From Amborella trichopoda (lineage: Eukaryota > Streptophyta > Magnoliopsida > Amborellales > Amborellaceae): a stretch of 64,000 nucleotides of DNA. Position numbers and translations under genes: made by a program. The DNA is taken from positions 3,414,225 to 3,478,224 of the forward strand of contig NW_006499973.1 of NCBI RefSeq assembly GCF_000471905.2, in the 5' to 3' direction. Position 1 is the first letter of the stretch. Every line of letters starts with the position of its first letter. This document shows, one piece after another, positions 56,553-64,000 of the stretch. Under the pieces are notes generated by a model. The model saw nothing but the letters and a program-made list of their open reading frames with translations, did no database searches and was not told where the DNA came from.

Positions 56553-57584
56553 TATTTATGCGATGTGGATTGCATCACAAGCCCAAAAGCACCGTGAAAT
56601 GTCTTGGAGACATCCACATTTAAGTGCAGGATGAAATCCCACAACCCGCTCCAAAAAAAAAAAAAAAAAAAATAGAAGAAGAAGAAGAAGGAAAAATTAA
56701 GGCGAGGTTGAGTTATTTCAAGTTGAGTGTACAACTTGAGGTATGTTAAAAACAATTAAAAATCTAAAATATTGTAAACAGTATGAGTGTGTTGTATAGT
56801 GTTATATAAATTATTTGTATATGATTTGGATGTTTTTGGCACATATTGATGAGTGTTTTTTTGTCATAACTTCTAGTTTTACATTTTGTTTTTTAAGATT
56901 TTTTTTTAAGAGTATGATTCTATGATACCCTACCACACCTATGTGTGTAGGACCTCAAAGGATCATCATTAAATTTGGTATAGATCTCTAAAAAAGTTAT
57001 CACATGAGTGTGGGACTTGAATTTTCTATAGATCTGTGCCAAACTTAATGGTGATCCTTTGGGGTCATACATACATAAATGTGGGAGGGTCTTATCGGAT
57101 TATTACTCTTTTTTTAAAATGTCCCTAACTATAAATCAGGTTTTTAATCTATTTTTCATTACGTTTAGAAATATATCTCGACCTTTTCATGTTACTTTTA
57201 ATTGTATTTTATTCTAAAATACTATTTTATTTCTACATATTTTCAAATTTTTCTAGGACATTTTGGCTAAGTACAAGACTCGGTCGACTTCTCAACCGAG
57301 TAATTTCGTCCAAGGGCTGGGTCCCTTCACTGGGGCGATCTTCTAGGACTGATAATGGCTAACAACCTTTAAATGCAGTTCATGATGCTTCACATGAGAT
57401 CCCTTACATGAATTTGAGTAGTGTAAGCTTGCACATATTGAAATACTTGAACTAAACAAATAAAATAATAAATGAAAAATTCTCACATAATAACAAATTG
57501 AAATTCTCACCCTTTGTTCATTATGTATTTCTATAAAATAATAAATTAAAAACTTTTCTAGGGGTTCAGGACTCCCATACTCAT
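56553..57584. other. Intergenic DNA with a family E arm
   Basis: An A-run with GAA repeats at 56653-56692. A family E-like arm at 57250-57345 (GACTCGGTCGACTTCTCAAC, CCGAGTAATTT). No gene seen. Confidence 0.4.
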
Positions 57585-58330
57585 TTGGGGAACAATAGTT
57601 GTTTGATCAAAGATCAGATGGTTGGGAGCCAAGATGAAATTAATCCACAATAATACACTTTAACCAAAAATGATCCGTGTTCTACAACTTGGTTCAGGCC
57701 CCAGGGCCGAGTTACTCAATCGAGTCCACTCGGACTCGGTTTGCAACTCCAAAATTGGCCAAAAATCCAAAAACAATTTATAAAATATTATTTAAAAATT
57801 TAAAAATGAGCAAAAATATAAATAAATAATAAAAATTAGAATGTAGTACTTATTACATTTTTAAATAATCTTTATAATTAAATTTTCCTTTACTACAAAA
57901 AAAAGAAACAAAATTCCTTTGTTTAATATGAATTTTAAGAATTAAAAACTGTAAGTACAAATTTTATGCTTTAAAATATTTTATAACTAATTTCTAGAAT
58001 TTGATTTCTGAAATTTGTATCATTCTTGACTCATTTTACATTTATTTTTAATAGGCTTCTGAAATATAAAGATAGATTGAAATTTACCATGAAATTTTTA
58101 TGATTAAATTTCATTGACAACTCATTTTCCTAATTTTAAAGAATATTTAAATATAAATGGTAATATTTTTATTTACAAAAAAAATTAATCATTTAAAATA
58201 CCTTATGACCAGTTTTCAAATTTAGAGGTGTGCCTTGCTTTATAAAGATGACGCTTTTTCCTGGTTAAGATGATTAATTGTAGCAGCCTTTTTAGATTGA
58301 TTCTTGAGCACTTTAATTATAAAGTTTTTA
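57585..58330. repeat. Dispersed direct repeat F, copy 2
   Basis: Matches 51985-52620 in order. It starts at GGGAACAATAGTTGTTTGAT, passes through a family E arm (57686-57770) and ends near ATTGATTCTTGAGCACTTTA. Confidence 0.75.
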
Positions 58331-61300
58331 AAAAAATCTTGGATATGGTCCTGCGGGAACATATACTTCTTACGCCAATAAAAGTGGGGTGATCAACTAC
58401 GCTTATCATAAATAAGGATTAAAAGATAAATATCCTATCCTCTATCCCCCATCCAAACGTTTACGTATGCAATAAATGGGAAGTAACCTAGACAGTGAAA
58501 ATCTCAAACAGCACTGTGAGCAAAAATAGATGAAAATGGTGGACATGACCGCGGAGTCATGGGTAAAAGAGCCCAGAAATAACACTAGTTGGTGAAATCT
58601 GTCTTCATGGCGCCAGGGTAGTCTTCGCTAAACCCCTTGACATAGGACCAAACTTTCGGGTTGGGTCAGAACCTCCCGACTGGACCCTACTAGATGGGAC
58701 CCACAGAAGATACCTTCAGCATCAAAAGCAAACTTGGTGTAGCAGCAAACAACGCCGAGTGAAGGTTCGTAGCATTTGGCCTTCCAAAAAGGGCTGGTTC
58801 TATACGAGGAGGTCTTGACAAAGGCCTCATATTCAAGAACTGCAGATAGTCTCTTGAGGGTGTGGACTTCGACAAAGATCCCTCAAACTTCTTGAATGAT
58901 TGCAGTTCTCGATTATCTCGAAGCACAACATTTGGCGGCGCATGTTGTTGGAAGGTATTTTTCATCAACATAGGGCCCCTGCTCAATAAAGGCCTAGCAA
59001 GTAGTGAAAATTTCGATAGTCCCAGAACAGCCCTAGAACTAGCCAAGATCTTCATAAGGTCTCTCAAGAGTCTCCTGCCAAGGTCCGTCACATTCCGGCA
59101 TGTCTAAGGCAGTGCAGACTGAGAAATAGTTCTGGCAAAATGGGCCTCAACACCCTAAAACGGACCCCTATAACTAGAGCTACACTTTTAGCATCTCAAA
59201 TTGCTGTGGGGACTACCACCATTGGATCCGGCATGGTTGAAAACTCCCAGGGGTCAAGTTTTAGCCCAAACGGATACTCCAAGAAGAAGTTATAGGCGAA
59301 AGAGTGCGAAAGAGTTCAAAAAATTCAGCAGCGTCGTACCTCGTTTGAACAGCCAAATCACACCGCTCGCGAGCCCGATCGATAAGAGACCAATTCCATT
59401 TCGGGTGTAAGGTCTTGAGCCATCTTTGACCCTAACCCCGTACATGATGAACGGTCAGATTCTGCACATGAAGCCGACGAACAGACTGTAAATTCCATCG
59501 TCGGAATCCTTGATTCCGACCAAATTTCCGAACTTGCAAAATCTTCGTTTGAGCACTGAATCGAGCTGCATTTGGTACCCCGTGATCGTAGCGGCATGCT
59601 TAGTGTTATTCACCAAAGAAAAAAAAGAAAAACTTCAAGGAACGAGCACACCATCGATCCAAACTTTCAAGATCTATTCAAATTTCAAGTCACGTGATCG
59701 TGCACCAAAAACACGATGCATGGCTCGAAGTTGGTATCAAATCATCCTCATGCCGACCCTACAAGAAAACAATCATCTTATGACCAATCGGGCATCAGAA
59801 CGATTCCGGATCAGCCATGCAAGATCACGCAAGTCCTAGGGCAACATAGGGACAACTCTGGAATTCTATAACTTGTTATGAAGGGGCAAATCTGTCATTT
59901 TATACTTATTTTCTATTTTTTTTAAGTCAATTTAATCTTAATTTCCAACAATTAGGGTTGTTTTTGATCATCCACCCATGTTTGGGGCACACTTCTATAT
60001 ACACGTACTATCATTGTATGCAGAAAAAGATATAGAGCATATACAGAAGAAAAGGCACAGTGACATACACATACAATAGAGAGTTTTCATTTAATACAAG
60101 TTTCTCTTTCTTACTATTGTTGTGTCACTCTTGAGAGAGAGAGTGAGGTGCGAGAAACTTTCGACCGGTACCTTTAGGGTTGAGATAAATTTTCTCTCTC
60201 TTCTTTTTTTTTTCTTCTTTTCTCTCCCTTCTCCCTCGACTTCATCTGAGTTCCTCGCAAGGGCCATGCATGGCAGTGGCAGTGACGTGCATGCGTCTCC
60301 CTTGGTCTCACAGGTCATGCAGGGTGATATCAGTACCATGCGTGAGCCTTCTTCCCCTTCTCCTCGTCTGTTGCTTTCTCCCAGTGAAGTTTGTAGACGG
60401 TGCTGCTCATCGCTGCCCACAGCCATAACTATGACGTCTTGGTGATGAACCCAGACGGCGAAGCTTGTTGCCACTTGCAGGGGTCTTCCTTTACTGTACT
60501 TCTAGTTCAGAAGGCGATATCCATCGCCGCCCACTAGAGGTCTTGACAACACCCATAGCCGTCTGCGAGCTTCTTTCGCGTGTCCGGTACCCATCGCCGT
60601 TCTCCCCTATGTCCCACGCCTATCGCTGTGCGACCTAGTAGAAACCATCACCGAGTGCCTCATCCGGAATCAGTGCCGTCTGTAAGGGATGTGTCGTCTC
60701 CTCGCGTTGCCCAACAGTGATGCTTGTTGATGTCCGGACCTCCCCTTGCTTTGCCGTCTCACCCTCTTCTCTTCACTCCTTGCTCTTCTCGCTTGATTGA
60801 GGGTAGACTTAGCTTAACACCGCCGTGCTGACCTTGGTTTCGAGTAATATTGCCGTCGTGCTGGTCATGTGAACCACGCCCATCTTGCTAGCACTCCGAG
60901 TCGATGACTTCTGGCCGTCATACTAGTCTCGCCCCTCCGTCAAGTTCTTTTCTCCTTTCTATCTTTCATCTAACCTTGTACTTCATTGTCTTCTCATATG
61001 AATGTGCATTACCCTAAGACAAGGGTGGGTCCTTCAACCCACTTGCCTTACAAATTAACCATAGAAATGTTGGGAAGAAAAACAAGAGGATTACAAGTCA
61101 AAGGAGGTGATTCCGAACCCGCTCAAGCAGCTGTGGGGCCTTCGTTGTGATCCAAGAGGGCGTTCACATGAGTCAGCCCGAGTAAGTCACGAACTCACTT
61201 AAGTTTTAAGAGAGCGATCTCAAAATCCCAGGTTCACCAGAAACCCGAGACACGTGCCACCAGATCACCTAGATCCGGAGGGCGAGATCAAGGCACCTAA

Positions 61301-61349
61301 CCAGTGTCCCTTATGCGACTTGCGAGAGCAATGTTGGGGGCTGGACACA
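58331..61349 (+). mobile_element. LTR-like sequence, unassigned
   Basis: GC content rises and the style changes from the AT-rich repeats before it. Near 60075, TTTTCATTTAATACAAGTTT then CTCTTTCTTACT resembles the R region of long plant gypsy LTRs. The stretch 60180-61330 is CT-rich, with many short CCATCGCCG-type words. No RT, integrase or gag was found. The 133-codon - strand frame at 58690-59091 has no recognised motif. Boundaries and class are uncertain. Confidence 0.35.
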
Positions 61350-63981
61350 CAGGGTGGTTAGATGGCGACCCTGCGCCTATCTATTTTTTGGCATTGGAAC
61401 TTGAAGGTGTTGTTGGTATGCTTCCAGCGATTCTCGAGATAGATGAATGATTGACCAATTCCGTTCCTGGTTTTGTATAGACGGATGAGCATGCTTGGCT
61501 TTATTAGAGCCGATTGTGCATACCTTCAAATCGAGGTCAACAAAAAGGTCTTCAATTCCTAGTTCTTTTGTGTGTTAAGGTGCGGAAGAAGAATTCTCGA
61601 TCGTTGGGGAATCAAGGATCACATTTGGCCGTTTTGAAGGCTGGGCATCGAGAGGATCGAGGCTTTGAATGCCTCCAGATACAAAGCTTGAAAAGCATGA
61701 AAGCTTCATCTGGCTTTGTAATAAAGTGAGAGAACACCTGAGTCCTCTTCGATCCCCGTTTTCAGTTTTGGCTTGGGGTGATTCAGAGATTGCCTCCGTT
61801 ACGCCTTGCCCTTGACTCCCTAAGCCTTGGCATGGTTGGAAGCCTTGGGAGAAACGCATCTGTCAAGCTTCGAGGAACCTGAAACCGTAGTGATGTTGAC
61901 ATTGGATAATGTCATCCATCGATGCAGAAGTTTGCAAGATTTGAAGAGCAGGGTCACAATCGGCTTGCTCAAAGGAAGCGAGCGAGATTTCTCCAAGCTC
62001 GACCCCTACGACTAGTTTCCCATTACGTATACTAGGATTGAGAAAAGCAAGGGGTTCAACACATACCTTTGCGACGCCGTTTTTAGTTGGAAATTTGAGG
62101 CATTGATGGAGTGTAGAGGCGACCACGAGATTTTCATGCCGCCACGGTCTTCCTAGCAGCATGTTGAATGAAGGTTTTATGTCCAAGACATAAAACTTTG
62201 TCACTTGGACGATATGGCCGATCTTGAGTGTGAGAGGTAGTATGCCTTCAGCTTGTCTCGTGGTCCCATCATATGCAGCGATAGTTAATTGACATGGATC
62301 GAACTCATCCGGGCTTTTGCCTATCTGCTTCACTATTTTCATAGGGCATATGTTTAAGGATGCCCCATTATTAACAAGCACTCTTCACATCTCATATCCT
62401 TGCATGAAAACGGTGATGTGCAACGGTTGGACCTGAAAGCGATTGAAGCTGGCTGGGATGTCATCGTCCATGAGCATGATTGGCGTTGGTGCCATCAGTT
62501 GGTTGATCATTCTACACAACTCATTCAGTTGTATGTTGCTCGGGATGTGTGTCTTGACGAGGACCTTTTCGATCTGGGCCCTGCGTGCTGGTGAATTGGC
62601 AAGCAGCTCCAAGAAGGAAATTTGAGCCTGGATCTTCTCGAGATGAGCTGGTAGATCATAGGTGGTTGCGGATCCTTGAATTTCTTATTCGGCTCTTGAT
62701 CTGCGACCCCTGCTGGTTGTCTTGCTTTTGAGGTGTTTCCCATTCTTTCATCGAGAGTATCGGCCATCAATTGAATGGGTTTGAACACTCGGCCTCTTCG
62801 GGTTAGGGAATCAACCTCGTCAGCTTGAAGCTCGATAGGGTCAGCCCTAGCAAAGAGTAATGGGAGACTTTGGGATGTTGGCCCCTTGTTTGGAAGATGA
62901 TCCCTTTTCGTTGATCCTGACCATATCGATCTCTAGTGTGTCATCTTCGTCATATAGGTTCCATTTGAGAAGGTTATCGAGGTTTGAAGATGAAGGGCTT
63001 CCTCTCAGAATATCTAATAGATCTTCATCGCGCTCTTAGAGATGGTGATCACAAGCAAATATGAATTGACTAGGATCATCTCCTTCGTCTCCACTCTTAA
63101 TCATGTGAATGACGACTTTCTCTTTTGAGTTGTCTTGAGCTCCCTGCTTTTTGGTCGTTGTGATCGTATTTTTAGGGAGAGGATTTGTGAAGATACCCAT
63201 CTTTTGATTAGGCTCTTCGACAGGTTGATTTCTAGGTACGAAAGTGATGTTCCCCTTATTGATTAACCATTGAATCACGGTTTTAAAATACAAGCAATTT
63301 TGAGTATCATGAGCATGGTTTTGATGCCATTTGCACCATTTGCTCTTATCCGTGACTTGAAACAACAGTTCAGATGGTGGCGGGAGATAAACCATATTTC
63401 TAGTTAGGAGTAATTCCAACACTTTTTTTAGTTGGTCTTTGAGAGGGGTGAAATTATCCTCTAGCTTTTGGTTATTGTTTTGAGCATTGGCTCTAGGCTG
63501 ACCCCTTCGGTTTTGGTTCCGATTGTTGTACTGAGTGGATGAACCTTGAGTCGATTCGTTAACGACAATCTCATTAACTTGACTAGAAGAATTCCCCTTG
63601 TTACTGTTTTTGTTCTTATTTTGGGGAGTTATTATCGGACCTGGTGTTGAGGGGTGTCCCTCTGGCCCTTTCATGTCGTGCTACCCACTCGATCATTGAA
63701 TCTAAGGAGTGGGGAATATGACCTTGGCTGAAGAAGGTCCTATATTAGCGAGCGGCGTTCTCTAAGGCCATGGAGATTTTGGCTCGGTCCGTAAGTGGAC
63801 ATTCTATGACCCACATTGCCACCTCATGGAATCGACCGATGAAATCCTTGAAGGATTCTCTTGGGTTTTGTTTCGTCGCATTGAGCTCGCCCAGGGAGAG
63901 AGATCTTAGTGTCGACCCGCGGTCATGAGAGACGAATAGGTTGAACATTTCGTCTGAAGTGATGTGTGGTTGAGCGGACAT
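61350..63981 (-). pseudogene. Ty3/gypsy gag-protease polyprotein, - strand, continues past the window
   Basis: From high to low coordinates: a gag core (SLGELNATKQNPRESFKDFI, GRFHEVAMWV, DRAKISMALENAA), a Gln/Asn-rich linker, and a zinc-finger-like WCKWHQNHAHDTQNCLYFKT. Then comes a lead-in MLMDDDIPASFNRFQVQPLH and a stop near 62384. An aspartic protease domain follows (LVNNGASLNICPMKIVKQIG, YDGTTRQAEG, LDIKPSFNMLLGRPW). After it comes a G-patch-like FSQGFQPCQGLGSQGQG. The layout is that of Tat/Athila-type plant gypsy elements. The protease active-site word, normally DNG/DTG, is NNG here, so the enzyme would be inactive. RT and beyond are absent below 61350. Confidence 0.75.
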
Positions 63982-64000
63982 TGTTTTTCGATACCAGTTC

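Noticed and set aside
58690..59107. 133-codon - strand frame and overlapping 81-codon + strand frame
   Set aside because: No recognisable motif; lies in LTR-like DNA. Kept only as part of the unassigned element.

Overview
This is nuclear DNA of a flowering plant. It carries split genes with GT-AG introns, a TATA promoter, plant Ty1/copia, Ty3/gypsy, LINE and hAT elements, several MITE-like families and CT/GA microsatellites. It is AT-rich and dense in repeats. The species cannot be named from the sequence. Only three stretches look like host genes; almost everything else is transposon-derived or anonymous repeat.

Host genes. (1) An AMMECR1-family gene on the + strand, 5039-27701. Five exons splice in frame into 633 bp (210 codons plus stop). 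A TATA box lies at 4684-4690. Introns 2 and 4 (about 14.0 and 6.0 kb) are swollen by nested transposons. (2) A three-exon fragment of FEN1 (flap endonuclease 1), 28815-29165 +, just downstream. (3) A TATA-binding-protein (TBP) paralogue on the - strand, 51266-47078. Eight exons cover the whole TBP core, but with an in-frame TGA in exon 4 and a damaged donor (AT for GT) after exon 6, so it is probably a pseudogene.

Layout. 0-4.6 kb: intergenic, with a long-inverted-repeat element and three MITE families back to back. 4.6-27.7 kb: the AMMECR1 gene. Intron 1 holds a MITE. Intron 2 holds a decayed copia element (gag 8.46-9.26 kb, integrase/RT/RNase H 12.5-15.7 kb) split by a hAT transposon (9265 to about 12480), and a deleted hAT copy (19191-20488) with its target duplication. 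Intron 4 holds a reverse-strand LINE interrupted by a third hAT copy with tandem BED zinc fingers. 28-30 kb: a SINE-like piece and the FEN1 fragment. 30.2-34.1 kb: 5'-truncated copia on the - strand. 34.7-37.2 kb: gypsy-like LTR remnant. 37.7-44.3 kb: an inverted-repeat element into which a two-LTR copia (38926-43545, target duplication ACTTG) has inserted; a 20-N gap here abuts a (GTAC)20 tract. 44.7-46 kb: MITEs. 47-51.3 kb: TBP paralogue. 52-58.3 kb: segmentally repeated AT-rich DNA with CCGAGT-type inverted arms. 58.3-61.3 kb: LTR-like, unassigned. 61.35-64 kb: gag-protease of a gypsy element on the - strand, running out of the window.

The genes do not form a functional unit. I found no operon-like or defence-like system. 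The most interesting items are the nearly intact TBP paralogue, the FEN1 fragment, and the layered transposon history inside the AMMECR1 introns.
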